A stretch of DNA of 64,000 nt from Ruegeria discodermiae (GCF_030758345.1 NZ_JAVAMO010000003.1:62001-126000); one strand, 5' to 3'; counted from the first letter of the stretch, positions 47,143 through 56,451 are shown. Translations and numbers: made by a program. The notes: generated by a model not told the origin, from the letters alone.

Positions 47143-47174
47143 AGCTTCATCCCGTAAGAACGTGCGCGCTTCGT

Positions 47175-47285
47175 TCAGCGGGAACCTCTTAGCCATTGCC
47201 AGAACAATCTGACAGCTTTCGCGCGCTCTTCATGCGCCTTGAGAAATGCACGGCTTGCAGCCGGATTTGTCGTCACTTCGATCAT
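47175..47285 (-). CDS. 36-aa small protein, divergent from a LysR gene
   Basis: A 36-aa product read from the sequence: MIEVTTNPAASRAFLKAHEE at the start and RLFWQWLRGSR at the end. A perfect AGGAGG lies 7 nt upstream of ATG at 47285. It is basic and amphipathic with a Trp-rich C terminus. It is divergent from the GcvA-like LysR gene with a 113-bp gap. The strength of the ribosome binding site supports translation. It is too short for family assignment. Confidence 0.7.
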   Translation of the reverse strand: MIEVTTNPAASRAFLKAHEERAKAVRLFWQWLRGSR

Positions 47286-47398
47286 TCTGGACCTCCTATC
47301 AGAAAAGTTTCGTTTGACTTGATCTGAATATGATCGTTGCATTCCAATTACACAAACGAGACATTTTACAGCATCACATAAGAAATTCTTACTCGACT

Positions 47399-48346
47399 AT
47401 GCCGGATCACCTGCCCCCGCTGACCGCCCTGCGTGCCTTTGATGCCGCCGCGCGGCACATGTCTTTTGCCAAGGCAGCCGAAGAGTTGAATGTCACACCG
47501 GCGGCACTGTCCTTTCAGATCAAATCGCTGGAAGAGCATCTGGGGCAGCCGGTTTTCCGACGGCTGAATCGCGCCGTGGAGCTGACCGAGGCCGGGCGGA
47601 CCCTGGCCCCCGGCACTGCTGATGGGTTCTCTGCGCTGCAGAATGCCTGGCAAGCCGCCCGACGATTGCAGGACAATACCACGCTCACGGTTGCTGCGGG
47701 GCCCGCCCTGACCGCAAAATGGCTGGCCCCAAGGCTTTACGATTTCGCCAAGACCCATCCCGAAATCAACCTGCGCATTTCGACCTCGCTGCATCTGGTT
47801 GACTTGCATCGCGATGACGTCGATGTGGCAATCCGTTTCGGTTACGGGAGCTATGATGACCTCTATGCGGTGCATGCGCGCAAAGAATGGTTAACCCCGG
47901 CAATGACACCCGCCCTAGCGGAGCAGTTCCCGACACCAGAGAGCCTTGTTGATGCCCCGCTTGTTATTAACGAATATGACGGCTTTCTTACCCCGCCCTG
48001 CGACTGGCCAGCCTGGTTTCGGGCCATCGGGATCACGGGGTTTGAGCCCAGCGGCATGCAGTTTTCCAATGTTGAGCATTCCATCGACGCCGCCTGCGCC
48101 GGGGTGGGTGTCCTGCTGGGGCGCAGACCCCTGCTCATCAAAGATGTTCTGGAAGGCCGTCTGGTGACGCCGTTCAAGATCGCCATCGAAACAGAGGCCC
48201 GGTTTTCATTTCTTTGCCTTCCCGGAGCAGAAAAACGACCACAGATCGCGGCGTTCCGCGATTGGTATCTTGCGGAAATCGAAAAAACCGCAGGTATTTG
48301 GGGCAAGATCGACCTCATTCCCGTCAAGGATATCCCGCCCGCATGA
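47399..48346 (+). CDS. LysR-family regulator, GcvA-like
   Basis: A 315-aa LysR regulator. The N-terminal winged helix-turn-helix (PPLTALRAFDAAARHMSFAK, then AAEELNVTPAALSFQIKSLE) matches the GcvA/AmpR branch; residues 90-300 form the inducer-binding domain, beginning with VAAGPALTAKWLAPRL. ATG at 47399 gives the canonical MPDHLPPLTALRAF start; the frame extends 23 codons upstream into the promoter. It overlaps the DMT exporter start (ATGA), so the pair is one operon. It may control the exporter or the divergent 36-aa gene. Confidence 0.93.
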   Translation: MPDHLPPLTALRAFDAAARHMSFAKAAEELNVTPAALSFQIKSLEEHLGQPVFRRLNRAVELTEAGRTLAPGTADGFSALQNAWQAARRLQDNTTLTVAAGPALTAKWLAPRLYDFAKTHPEINLRISTSLHLVDLHRDDVDVAIRFGYGSYDDLYAVHARKEWLTPAMTPALAEQFPTPESLVDAPLVINEYDGFLTPPCDWPAWFRAIGITGFEPSGMQFSNVEHSIDAACAGVGVLLGRRPLLIKDVLEGRLVTPFKIAIETEARFSFLCLPGAEKRPQIAAFRDWYLAEIEKTAGIWGKIDLIPVKDIPPA

Positions 48347-49209
48347 CCAAGACCCGCGCCACCGCCATTGGATTCGTTGCCGTCCTGCTCTGGTCCTTGC
48401 TGGCGCTGTTCACGGTGGGGTCGGCTCCCACTCCACCGCTGTTGATGAACGCGCTCTGTTTCACCATCGGCGGCACGCTCGGCCTGATCTGGACCGGGCT
48501 CGCGGGTGGCTTCGACAGGTTGCGCGCGGTACCGCCAAAGGTCTTCCTGTTCGGCGCTATCGGGCTGTTTGGCTATCACGCGCTGTATTTCTCCGCCCTG
48601 CGGCTGGCACCTGCCGCTCAGGCGGGGTTGATCGCGTATCTCTGGCCCCTGCTGATCGTCTTGTTTTCCGGCCTGCTGCCGGGCGAACAACTGCGCACCG
48701 GTCATCTGCTGGGCGCGCTGATCGGCTTTGCCGGTGCGGCGCTGATCATCGCAAGCGGGACCGGGTCTGGGTTTCAGACCGAATATCTGGCGGGCTACGG
48801 TCTGGCCTTGCTGTGCGCCCTGACATGGTCGGGATATTCGGTCCTGTCCCGACGGGTGGGCGACACGCCAACCAGTTCGGTTGCCGTGTTCTGCGTGATC
48901 ACCGCCATAGCCTCCTGGGTCCTGCATTTCGCGCTGGAGGAAACCGTCTGGCCTCAGACGACAATCGGCTGGCTCTCACTCGTGGCGCTTGGCCTCGGCC
49001 CTGTTGGGTTGGCGTTTTACGTCTGGGATATCGGGATCAAACTTGGCGACATACAATTGCTCGGCACAAGCTCATACGCTGCGCCGATCCTGTCGACCGC
49101 CGTCCTGATGTTGACCGGGATTGCCGAGCCGACATGGGCCCTGGCAATCGCGGCCGCGCTGGTCACTGGCGGAGCCCTGATCGCGGCCCGCGCCAGCCTG
49201 TCCGGTTAA
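48343..49209 (+). CDS. EamA/DMT-family exporter
   Basis: A 288-aa protein with ten predicted membrane helices in two EamA repeats, like the YddG type of aromatic amino-acid exporters. The repeats end near 135 and 285. The start is coupled to the LysR gene by ATGA, and the stop overlaps the convergent YdcH-like gene by 4 nt. The substrate is likely an amino acid or metabolite; not identified. Confidence 0.88.
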   Translation: MTKTRATAIGFVAVLLWSLLALFTVGSAPTPPLLMNALCFTIGGTLGLIWTGLAGGFDRLRAVPPKVFLFGAIGLFGYHALYFSALRLAPAAQAGLIAYLWPLLIVLFSGLLPGEQLRTGHLLGALIGFAGAALIIASGTGSGFQTEYLAGYGLALLCALTWSGYSVLSRRVGDTPTSSVAVFCVITAIASWVLHFALEETVWPQTTIGWLSLVALGLGPVGLAFYVWDIGIKLGDIQLLGTSSYAAPILSTAVLMLTGIAEPTWALAIAAALVTGGALIAARASLSG

Positions 49210-49370
49210 GCGGACAGGCGCTCAATCTCTTCCTTGAGCTTGAGTTTCTTTTTCTTCAGTTGAGACAGGTGGAGCCCGTCACTTCCCGGTGCACGCTGCG
49301 CTTCTTCGACTTCATGACTGAGATGCTCATGCTTCTTCTTCAGTTCGGTCAGGTGCGCACTCAGGCTCAT
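49206..49370 (-). CDS. YdcH/DUF465-family small protein
   Basis: A 54-aa helical-hairpin protein: MSLSAHLTELKKKHEHLSHE then LSQLKKKKLKLKEEIERLSA is the DUF465/YdcH pattern, rich in Lys and Glu. ATG at 49370 follows GAGGAGG. The longer upstream frame is not family-like. It is convergent with the DMT exporter gene, with a 4-nt overlap. Function unknown. Confidence 0.9.
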   Translation of the reverse strand: MSLSAHLTELKKKHEHLSHEVEEAQRAPGSDGLHLSQLKKKKLKLKEEIERLSA

Positions 49371-49482
49371 AGCAATCCTCCTCTGAATAAGTTGCCGACC
49401 GATATGAGCATATCTATTCGCGTCTGTCACGCCGCACGCGCACGGTTTTTGTCGGGAATTTTCGGAATTCGCCAAACTTCGC

Positions 49483-50247
49483 CTATGGCCAACAAAGTGC
49501 AGCGCCATTGCGCAGTACATCCTGTATTTCGGGCCGATAGCTTTCACCGTCGCGCTCGTGGCGTGCACCGGCATGCAGAATCAGCGGCGCATGCAGGCGA
49601 AAATCGGCTTTTCCGCCTTTGCGGGCGCGCAGAATAATCAGGTCAGGTGCCCGCCCGATGCGTGGCGCAAGCGGCAGCACCTCAAGCGATCCTAACCGGT
49701 CGGCACAGGCAGAGATCATCTCCGGCAGGCGCTCAACTCGCTGAATCATATGCAGATATCCACGCGGGCGCAGACGGCGCGCGCCGGCGTCGAACCACAG
49801 ATCCAGGGGCGTCTCCTCCCCCAGCGCCTTGCGACGGCCCGGGTCTGCGGCCGGGCTGTGTGCGCCACCGCGAAAATAGGGCGGGTTGGCAAGGACATAG
49901 TCGAACTGAGCATCGCGCAGCGGCGCAGACAGGTTGGCCAGATCCCCCCCAACCACCTCCAGAGCGTAGCCATTATGCGCGGCATTGCGACGCGCCAGCG
50001 CCGCATAGGCGGGCTGAATTTCGACGCCAAAAAGCGCAAGATCGGGCACGCGGGCGGCCAGCGAAAGAATCGCAGCTCCTGCCCCGCATCCCAGTTCCAG
50101 GACCTGTTGACCGGACCGGGCCGGAATACTGGCGGCCAGAAACACCGGGTCGACACCGGCGCGATAACCCTTTTGCGGTTGAAAAAGATGCAATCGCCCA
50201 CCCAGAAGGGCGTCGCAGCTCAAATCCTGTTCGCTGAATTGAGTCAT
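49483..50247 (-). CDS. tRNA1(Val) (adenine37-N6)-methyltransferase-like
   Basis: A 254-aa SAM-dependent methyltransferase of the TrmN6/YfiC group. SAM-binding motif LELGCGAGAAILSLA near 50, then the N6-adenine motif NPPYF near 119. The N-terminal LFQPQKGYRAGVDPVFLAASI is typical of TrmN6. It methylates N6 of A37 in tRNA1(Val) in E. coli; substrate here is inferred. The start overlaps the stop of the DUF2007 gene (ATGA). Confidence 0.87.
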   Translation of the reverse strand: MTQFSEQDLSCDALLGGRLHLFQPQKGYRAGVDPVFLAASIPARSGQQVLELGCGAGAAILSLAARVPDLALFGVEIQPAYAALARRNAAHNGYALEVVGGDLANLSAPLRDAQFDYVLANPPYFRGGAHSPAADPGRRKALGEETPLDLWFDAGARRLRPRGYLHMIQRVERLPEMISACADRLGSLEVLPLAPRIGRAPDLIILRARKGGKADFRLHAPLILHAGARHERDGESYRPEIQDVLRNGAALCWP

Positions 50248-50459
50248 TTCCCCAGCGGAATATCATTGTCCTGCATCACTCGGATCGCGCGGTCATAATC
50301 ATCCTGCCGCACCATCATCCGACGCGGGAAAATACCTATGCCACCTTCGAGGATGCTCATATTTACGTCCATCTGAAAGCAGTCTATACCCTCGCCTTCA
50401 AGAAGGGCGGTTGCGAATGCCATGATGGTTGGATCGGTGCTGCGCAGAAGTTCTTTCAT
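50244..50459 (-). CDS. DUF2007-family small protein
   Basis: A 71-aa protein with the DUF2007 layout: KELLRSTDPTIMAFATALLE, a GIDCF core and RRMMVRQDDYDRAIRVM. The fold resembles a signal-transducing PII-like ferredoxin fold. It is coupled to the methyltransferase gene by ATGA and is divergent from the polyprenyl synthase gene. Function unknown. Confidence 0.88.
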   Translation of the reverse strand: MKELLRSTDPTIMAFATALLEGEGIDCFQMDVNMSILEGGIGIFPRRMMVRQDDYDRAIRVMQDNDIPLGK

Positions 50460-50515
50460 AGAGCAGGATGTAAGGGCAAGGTGGGACCAATGTCGAGCCT
50501 TGCAACGGGAGTGTG

Positions 50516-51514
50516 ATGGACAGCGCCACGATCTCGAAACCGCATGAGCGGTTGGCCGAATTGCTTGAAACCGAGATGGAGGGGGTGAATACCCTGATCC
50601 GGGCGCGGATGGCGTCGCGCCATGCGCCGCGCATTCCCGAGGTCACCGCGCATCTGGTCGAGGCAGGCGGCAAGCGTCTGCGCCCGATGCTGACGCTGGC
50701 CGCGGCGCGGCTGTTTGAATATCCCGGCGATCATCACATCAAACTGGCCGCAACGGTGGAGTTCATTCACACCGCGACGCTGTTACATGACGATGTGGTC
50801 GACGAAAGCGGCCAGCGGCGCGGGCGTCCGACTGCCAATCTGCTCTGGGACAACAAAAGCTCGGTTCTGGTGGGCGACTACCTGTTCGCGCGCAGTTTCC
50901 AGTTGATGGTGGAAACCGAGTCGCTGCGGGTTCTGGACATCCTGGCCAATGCCGCTGCCACCATCGCAGAGGGCGAGGTACTGCAAATGACCGCGGCCAG
51001 CAATCTCGCGACCGACGAAGAGGTCTATCTGCAGGTGGTGCGCGGCAAAACCGCTGCGCTGTTCTCGGCCGCGACCGAGGTGGGCGGCGTGATCTCGGGC
51101 GCGTCACAGGCGCAGATACAGGCGCTTTATGATTTTGGCGATGCGTTGGGCGTGGCCTTCCAGATTGCCGATGACCTGCTGGATTATCAGGGCGATGCCA
51201 AGGCCACCGGCAAGAATGTCGGTGACGATTTCCGCGAACGCAAGCTGACCCTGCCGGTGATCAAAGCCCTGGCGCAGGCCACCGAGGAAGAGCGTGCGTT
51301 CTGGCAACGCACCATCGAGCGGGGCCGCCAGAGCGATGGCGATCTGGAACAGGCGCTGGCTTTGATGAACAAATACGGCACGCTGGAGGCGACGCGCGCA
51401 GATGCCAACCGCTGGGCGGACAAGGCCCGCACCGCGCTTCAGGTCCTGCCGGAGCACGAGATTCGCACGCTGCTGTCCGATCTGACCGATTACGTGGTCT
51501 CGCGCCTCAACTAA
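50516..51514 (+). CDS. Trans-polyprenyl diphosphate synthase
   Basis: A 332-aa long-chain isoprenyl diphosphate synthase. It extends farnesyl diphosphate to the octaprenyl/decaprenyl side chain of ubiquinone. The first Asp-rich motif DDVVDES is near 88 and the second, DDLLDYQ, near 214; GGKRLRPML near 48 and the KxA motif GKTAALF near 172 bind diphosphate. Chain length cannot be read; Rhodobacteraceae make ubiquinone-10. ATG at 50516 is chosen over GTG one codon earlier. It is convergent with ispE, overlapping by 8 nt. Confidence 0.94.
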   Translation: MDSATISKPHERLAELLETEMEGVNTLIRARMASRHAPRIPEVTAHLVEAGGKRLRPMLTLAAARLFEYPGDHHIKLAATVEFIHTATLLHDDVVDESGQRRGRPTANLLWDNKSSVLVGDYLFARSFQLMVETESLRVLDILANAAATIAEGEVLQMTAASNLATDEEVYLQVVRGKTAALFSAATEVGGVISGASQAQIQALYDFGDALGVAFQIADDLLDYQGDAKATGKNVGDDFRERKLTLPVIKALAQATEEERAFWQRTIERGRQSDGDLEQALALMNKYGTLEATRADANRWADKARTALQVLPEHEIRTLLSDLTDYVVSRLN

Positions 51515-52328
51515 GCGCGACCGCGCGGCACCACCAATCGGGATGCGCCGCGCCGATTTCGTAAGCAGCAAAATGGGCGGCTTTCATGCTGGGATAGAGC
51601 GCAAAGCAGCTTGATCCCGAGCCGGACATGCGCACCAGCAAGGCCTTGGTGGTCGCGCCGAGTGCGTCAAGAACACGGGCAATCTCGGGTGCCACACCGA
51701 TGGCCGGGCGTTCCAGATCGTTGCGCAGATCGCCAAGCCACATTGCGCAGTCCTGAGGCGTGTCAAACTCGGGCAAATCGACAGGCATTGCGGGGTTCGC
51801 GCGGGAAGCAAGGGCTGCGAATACCGGACCGGTCGGCACCGGCACCCCCGGATGGACAAGCACCGTTGGCAGGGGCGGCAATCTGACGGGGGTGATCCGC
51901 TCACCAATTCCCCGCATGCGCGCGGCTTTTGCCGCCATACAGACCGGCACGTCCGCCCCCAGCGACAGAGGCAGTTCATACGGGATATCCGCCCCTTGAT
52001 CGGACAGAACTCGCAAGGTTGCAGCCGCATCCGAGGAGCCACCCCCGATCCCCGCGCCATGGGGCAGAACCTTGTTCAGGTGCACGGACCCTGTCCAACC
52101 GAAAGCCTGCGCCGCCTGCCAGATCAGGTTGCGCGCATCCGCCGGGACACCTTCGGCATGTTCGCCAGTGACCTCGATGGACAGTGTGGGTCCGGGGGCA
52201 AACTCCAGATGATCGCCGATATCTGCAAATGCGACCAGCGAATCCAGCAGGTGATAGCCGTCATCGCGCTGGCCGGTCACATGCAGGGTCAGGTTGATCT
52301 TGGCCGGCGCAAAGGCCCTAACCGTCAT
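51507..52328 (-). CDS. ispE: 4-diphosphocytidyl-2-C-methyl-D-erythritol kinase
   Basis: A 273-aa GHMP kinase of the MEP isoprenoid pathway. N-terminal AFAPAKINLTLHVTG carries the catalytic Lys; the glycine-rich ATP loop LPHGAGIGGGSSDAAATL is near 92; the C-terminal motif RMSGSGSSCFALYP completes the GHMP fold. ATG at 52328 (MTVRAFAPAKINL) is chosen because it overlaps the TPR gene stop by 11 nt; the upstream frame lies inside that gene. It supplies the substrate chain for the polyprenyl synthase opposite. Confidence 0.95.
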   Translation of the reverse strand: MTVRAFAPAKINLTLHVTGQRDDGYHLLDSLVAFADIGDHLEFAPGPTLSIEVTGEHAEGVPADARNLIWQAAQAFGWTGSVHLNKVLPHGAGIGGGSSDAAATLRVLSDQGADIPYELPLSLGADVPVCMAAKAARMRGIGERITPVRLPPLPTVLVHPGVPVPTGPVFAALASRANPAMPVDLPEFDTPQDCAMWLGDLRNDLERPAIGVAPEIARVLDALGATTKALLVRMSGSGSSCFALYPSMKAAHFAAYEIGAAHPDWWCRAVALS

Positions 52329-54033
52329 TGGCCACTTGCAACGGTTCAGCGCCTTCTTCGGACAGGACCGCGTCCAGACCAAGCTCGATCTTGCGCCGGA
52401 TGCGGTCGGGGTCGGCCTCACCATCGGTCTCTTCGGGGTCGATGAAGGACAGCGCCCGCTTCCACTGGAACTCGGCCTCGCGCGTGCGCCCCACCGCCCA
52501 GTAGACATCGCCCAGATGGTCATTGACCACCGGGTCGATCGGCATCAGCTCCACCGCCTGTTCCATATGACCCACGGCTTCGTCATAGCGCCCCAGGCGG
52601 AATAGCACCCAGCCCAGACTGTCGACGATATACCCGCTATCGGGGCGGCCTGCGACAGCGCGCTGGATCATATCAAGCGCCTCATCCAGCTTGATCTGCT
52701 TTTCGACCAGCGAATAACCCAGATAGTTCAGCACTTGCGGCTGATCGGGGTTCAACTCCAGCGCCTTGCGGAAATCCGCCTCGGCCTCGTCCCAGTGATC
52801 AAGCCGCTCATGCGAGATGCCGCGCGCATAAAGAACAAACCACAGCCCGGGATTATCAGGCGCGGTCAACTCCAGCGAGCGGTCATAGGCCGATACCGCA
52901 GCTTCGTATTTCTCCTCCTGCCGCAACAGGTCGCCCAGGGATGAAAACACCATCGGCTGGTCGGGATAGTCGAGCGCGAGCTGTTCCAGCACCTCGATCG
53001 CCGCATCCGGTTTGGCCGAACGCCGCAGCGCCTCGGCCCGGCCAAGCTCTGCGGCGTGGTGGTCGGGGCTGCTTGCCGGGACCTGTTTGTAGAGATCGAT
53101 CGCCAGATCAAGCTGACCCAGATCTTCAAGCAATTCGGCGGACAGAAGCAGAGCGTCGATATGGTCGGGGCGCAGATAGCTGGCCGTGCGGATATAGATC
53201 AGCGAGTAGTTATCTGCCGCTTCGCCATTCAGCGCCGCGCCGATGGTGAAGAAGACTTCAGCCATGCCCTCCTTGGCATTGCGTGCCTTCGAGAATGGCA
53301 GCCGCTCGCCGGCCTCCAGCCGCTCGATCACGTCATCCAGACCGGGATCGGTGCGCGAGCCAAAGACGTCATCCATCATCGCCAGCGCGTCGTCGTTGCG
53401 ATCAAGTTGTGACAGAATCTCGGCCCGCGCGATGGCGGCGCGGCGCGAAATGGTGGTTAACTGACCGTCATTGGCCGCGAACAGCGCCTCTGCGCCTTCA
53501 AAGTCTCCGACCGAGGCAAGCGCCAGCGCCTTGTGGTAAAGCGCAAAACCCTGCAAGCCATCCTGCGCCGCAACCGTATCAAATTGCTCCAGCGCCTTGG
53601 CGGCGGCGCCGGTTCCCAGATGCGCCCAACCCGCCAGCAACCCGTCGATCAGCGGGCCAACACCCAGCTTTTCCGGATCACGCGCCAGCAGAGCGTCGTA
53701 GTCTTCATCCGCGATCAGCCCGGCAACGGCAGCCATATGCGCGGCCTGGCTGCGCAGACCCGCCTCTTCGAGCTGCCGCGCAACTGGCAATGCGCCGTCG
53801 ATATCGCCAATCGCAAGCCTGGACTGGACGACCCGTTCCATCAGTGCGGGGTTTTCCGCGTCTTCGGACAGGGCGCGGGCATAGTAGCGCGCGGCGGCCT
53901 CGAAATCGCTCGTATAGACCGCCTGACGCCCGGCAAGGTAGGCGCCCGCGCCGGAATCGGCCATGACGCCCTGAGATGTCATCAGGGTCAGCGCGATGGC
54001 GGCACATGCCGCCGGTCGAAGGAAGGAATACAC
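52318..54033 (-). CDS. Exported TPR-repeat protein
   Basis: A 571-aa protein with a signal peptide (cleavage after SQGVMA near residue 25) and about ten tetratricopeptide repeats between 35 and 540, such as DHWDEAEADFRKALELNPDQPQVLNYLGY and YDEAVGHMEQAVELMPIDP. Likely a periplasmic scaffold for envelope assembly. It is followed by ispE with an 11-nt overlap. No enzymatic motif. Confidence 0.92.
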   Translation of the reverse strand: MYSFLRPAACAAIALTLMTSQGVMADSGAGAYLAGRQAVYTSDFEAAARYYARALSEDAENPALMERVVQSRLAIGDIDGALPVARQLEEAGLRSQAAHMAAVAGLIADEDYDALLARDPEKLGVGPLIDGLLAGWAHLGTGAAAKALEQFDTVAAQDGLQGFALYHKALALASVGDFEGAEALFAANDGQLTTISRRAAIARAEILSQLDRNDDALAMMDDVFGSRTDPGLDDVIERLEAGERLPFSKARNAKEGMAEVFFTIGAALNGEAADNYSLIYIRTASYLRPDHIDALLLSAELLEDLGQLDLAIDLYKQVPASSPDHHAAELGRAEALRRSAKPDAAIEVLEQLALDYPDQPMVFSSLGDLLRQEEKYEAAVSAYDRSLELTAPDNPGLWFVLYARGISHERLDHWDEAEADFRKALELNPDQPQVLNYLGYSLVEKQIKLDEALDMIQRAVAGRPDSGYIVDSLGWVLFRLGRYDEAVGHMEQAVELMPIDPVVNDHLGDVYWAVGRTREAEFQWKRALSFIDPEETDGEADPDRIRRKIELGLDAVLSEEGAEPLQVANDG

Positions 54034-54137
54034 GAAACCGCCTGCCTTTTATCATTGCTCGGCGGACAAGCTAGGGATTCGCATGGCAAGAGGCAATGGC
54101 GCAGGCCTCACGACTGCGCCATTACCCGTGTTTTTGC

Positions 54138-55787
54138 CTACATATTGGGATAATTCGGCCCGTCTCCGCCCTGCGGCGTGGCCCAGTTGATGTTCTGGCT
54201 CGGATCCTTGATGTCGCAGGTCTTGCAATGCACGCAGTTCTGGAAGTTCACCACAAAGCGTGCGTCCTTGCCGTCTTCCTCGACCACCTCATAAACCCCT
54301 GCCGGGCAATAGCGCTGCGCCGGTTCGGCAAACTTGGGCAGATTGACCGAAAGCGGGATATTGGGATCGGCCAACTGCAGGTGGCAGGGCTGGCTTTCCT
54401 CGTGGTTGGTCATCGCGAAAGAGACGTTGGTCAAACGGTCGAAGGACAGCTTGCCATCGGGCTTGGGATAGTCGATCGGCTTGTGCTTGCTGGCCTCTTC
54501 GGTCGCGGCAGCGTCGGTCTTGCCATGCTTCAGCGTACCGAACAGCGAGAAGCCCGCCGAATTGGTCCACATATCCAGCCCGCCCAGTGCCAGCGACGGC
54601 ACAAGGCCCCATTTCGACCACATCGGCTTGACGTTGCGCACCTTCTTGAGGTCCTTGCCGATGGCGCCTTCGCGCACTTCACTCTCATAGGCCGACAACT
54701 CGTCACCCGAGCGCTCGGCCTTGATCGCGTCAAAGGCTGCCTCGGCTGCCGCCTTGCCGCTGAGCATGGCGTTGTGGTTGCCCTTGATGCGCGGCACGTT
54801 GACCATGCCTACCGAACAGCCCAGCAGCGCCACACCGGGTGCGACCATCTTTGGCATCGACTGATACCCGCCTTCGGTGATCGCGCGTGCACCATAGGCC
54901 ACGCGCTTGCCGCCTTTCAGCAGTTCAGCCACCATCGGGTGGTGTTTGAAGCGCTGGAACTCCATATAGGGGAACAGGTAGGGGTTCTTGTAATTCAGGT
55001 GCACCACGAAGCCCACATAGACCTGGTTGTTGTCCAGGTGATAGATGAACGAGCCCCCCCCGGCATTGCTGCCCAGCGGCCAGCCCATGGTGTGAGTCAC
55101 AGTGCCCGGCTTGTGCTTGGCCGGGTCGACCTCCCAGATTTCCTTCATGCCGACGCCGAATTTCTGCGGATCTTTCCCGGCTTGCAGATCATATTTCGCG
55201 ATCACTTCCTTGCTGAGCGAGCCGCGCACGCCCTCGCCCAGGAAGACATATTTGCCGTGCAGTTCCATACCTGGCTCATAGCCCGGCCCAGGTGTGCCGT
55301 CAGGGTTCTTGCCAAACTCACCGGCAACCACACCCTTCACTTCGCCATTGTCGCCATAGACAATTTCCGAGCACGCCATGCCGGGGAAAATCTCGACGCC
55401 CATCTCTTCGGCCTGCTCAGCCATCCAGCGGCAGACATTGCCCATCGAGACGATGTAGTTGCCGTGGTTGTTCATCAGCGGCGGCATCGGCCAGTTGGGG
55501 ACGCGCAGCTTGCCCGCTTCACCCAGCACATAGAAGTTGTCTTCTTCGACCGGCACGTTCAGCGGTGCGCCTTTTTCCTTCCAGTCGGGGATCAAAGCAT
55601 CCAGGCCGCAGGGATCAAGCACCGCGCCGGACAGGATATGCGCGCCCACCTCAGAGCCTTTTTCCAGGACAACGACATCCAGGTCCGCATCCAGCTGTTT
55701 CAGACGTATCGCCGCCGACAAGCCCGCAGGGCCTGCACCGACGATCACCACGTCATATTCCATCGCTTCGCGTTCAATCTCGGCCAT
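54138..55787 (-). CDS. etfD: Electron-transfer flavoprotein-ubiquinone oxidoreductase
   Basis: A 549-aa FAD and 4Fe-4S protein that passes electrons from ETF (fed by acyl-CoA and amine dehydrogenases) to ubiquinone. FAD motif VIVGAGPAGLSAAIRLKQL at 13-31; the 4Fe-4S ligands are in the C-terminal CVHCKTCDIKDPSQNINW plus an upstream Cys (RYCPAGVYEV). Size and ending are typical. In this pathway it serves methylsuccinyl-CoA dehydrogenase and beta-oxidation. Confidence 0.97.
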   Translation of the reverse strand: MAEIEREAMEYDVVIVGAGPAGLSAAIRLKQLDADLDVVVLEKGSEVGAHILSGAVLDPCGLDALIPDWKEKGAPLNVPVEEDNFYVLGEAGKLRVPNWPMPPLMNNHGNYIVSMGNVCRWMAEQAEEMGVEIFPGMACSEIVYGDNGEVKGVVAGEFGKNPDGTPGPGYEPGMELHGKYVFLGEGVRGSLSKEVIAKYDLQAGKDPQKFGVGMKEIWEVDPAKHKPGTVTHTMGWPLGSNAGGGSFIYHLDNNQVYVGFVVHLNYKNPYLFPYMEFQRFKHHPMVAELLKGGKRVAYGARAITEGGYQSMPKMVAPGVALLGCSVGMVNVPRIKGNHNAMLSGKAAAEAAFDAIKAERSGDELSAYESEVREGAIGKDLKKVRNVKPMWSKWGLVPSLALGGLDMWTNSAGFSLFGTLKHGKTDAAATEEASKHKPIDYPKPDGKLSFDRLTNVSFAMTNHEESQPCHLQLADPNIPLSVNLPKFAEPAQRYCPAGVYEVVEEDGKDARFVVNFQNCVHCKTCDIKDPSQNINWATPQGGDGPNYPNM

Positions 55788-55912
55788 CGTGGGCTCCTTG
55801 GTTCCTGTCCGAATTCGCCCCTCGGGCGCAACTTTGTTTCGAGGCTGATTACCTGCTGAATGACCGTCGGGTCAATCAGAACACGGCGTAACACTGCTGC
55901 AATGCGGCAAAA

Positions 55913-56368
55913 TCAGACTTCGGGGCGGTCGCCGAGCAGATATCTGGGTCCGCTGCCCTTTGCTTTTGCGGTGTCATCGGGATTGTAGAGCTTGCATTTG
56001 GGCAGACTCAAGCAACCACAACCAATGCAGCCATCCAGATTGTCCCGCAATCGCAGCAACGTATCGATTCGCGCATCCAGATGGTCGCGCAACAATTCCC
56101 CGATCCGCGCCCAGTCTTTCGGCGTGGGGGTCCGGTTGTTGGGCAGCCCGGCCAGAACCTCGCGAATATCCGGCAGGGACAATCCGAATTGCTGCGCGAT
56201 CATGATAAAGCTGAGCCTGCGGATATCGGCCCGCTGATAGCGGCGTTGCCCACCCGCATTTCGCCAGGGCTTCAGCAGGCCCTGCGACTCGTAATAGCGA
56301 ATGGCCGACACGGCCAGTCCGGTACGCCCGGCAAGCGCCCCGATCGGCAAGCCTTCTGATACTGCCAT
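55913..56368 (-). CDS. soxR: Redox-sensitive regulator SoxR
   Basis: A 151-aa MerR-family regulator. The N-terminal winged helix starts LPIGALAGRTGLAVSAIRYYE, with a dimerisation helix around 75-115. The 2Fe-2S cysteines are in CIGCGCLSLPKC (116-127), with the SoxR spacing C-x2-C-x-C-x5-C. It senses redox-cycling compounds. ATG at 56368 follows GGAGGG and is preferred over an in-frame start four codons upstream. It is divergent from a VOC gene, with a SoxR-box promoter between them. Confidence 0.96.
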   Translation of the reverse strand: MAVSEGLPIGALAGRTGLAVSAIRYYESQGLLKPWRNAGGQRRYQRADIRRLSFIMIAQQFGLSLPDIREVLAGLPNNRTPTPKDWARIGELLRDHLDARIDTLLRLRDNLDGCIGCGCLSLPKCKLYNPDDTAKAKGSGPRYLLGDRPEV

Positions 56369-56386
56369 CTGACCCTCCAAAACACC

Positions 56387-56417
56387 TTGACCTAAAGTTA
56401 GGTTTAGAAATTACAGT
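56387..56417 (+). promoter_or_regulatory. SoxR-box promoter of the VOC gene
   Basis: A -35 element TTGACC (56387-56392) and -10 element TACAGT (56412-56417) are separated by 19 bp, the over-long spacer typical of MerR/SoxR promoters. The box CCTAAAGTTAGGTTTAGA in the spacer has the arms CTAAA/TTTAG. It aligns with E. coli soxS, which has the same total length, and points at the VOC gene. Confidence 0.8.
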
Positions 56418-56451
56418 AGACCGTGGCAATGAAGTTTTACGGAGAACGCAG

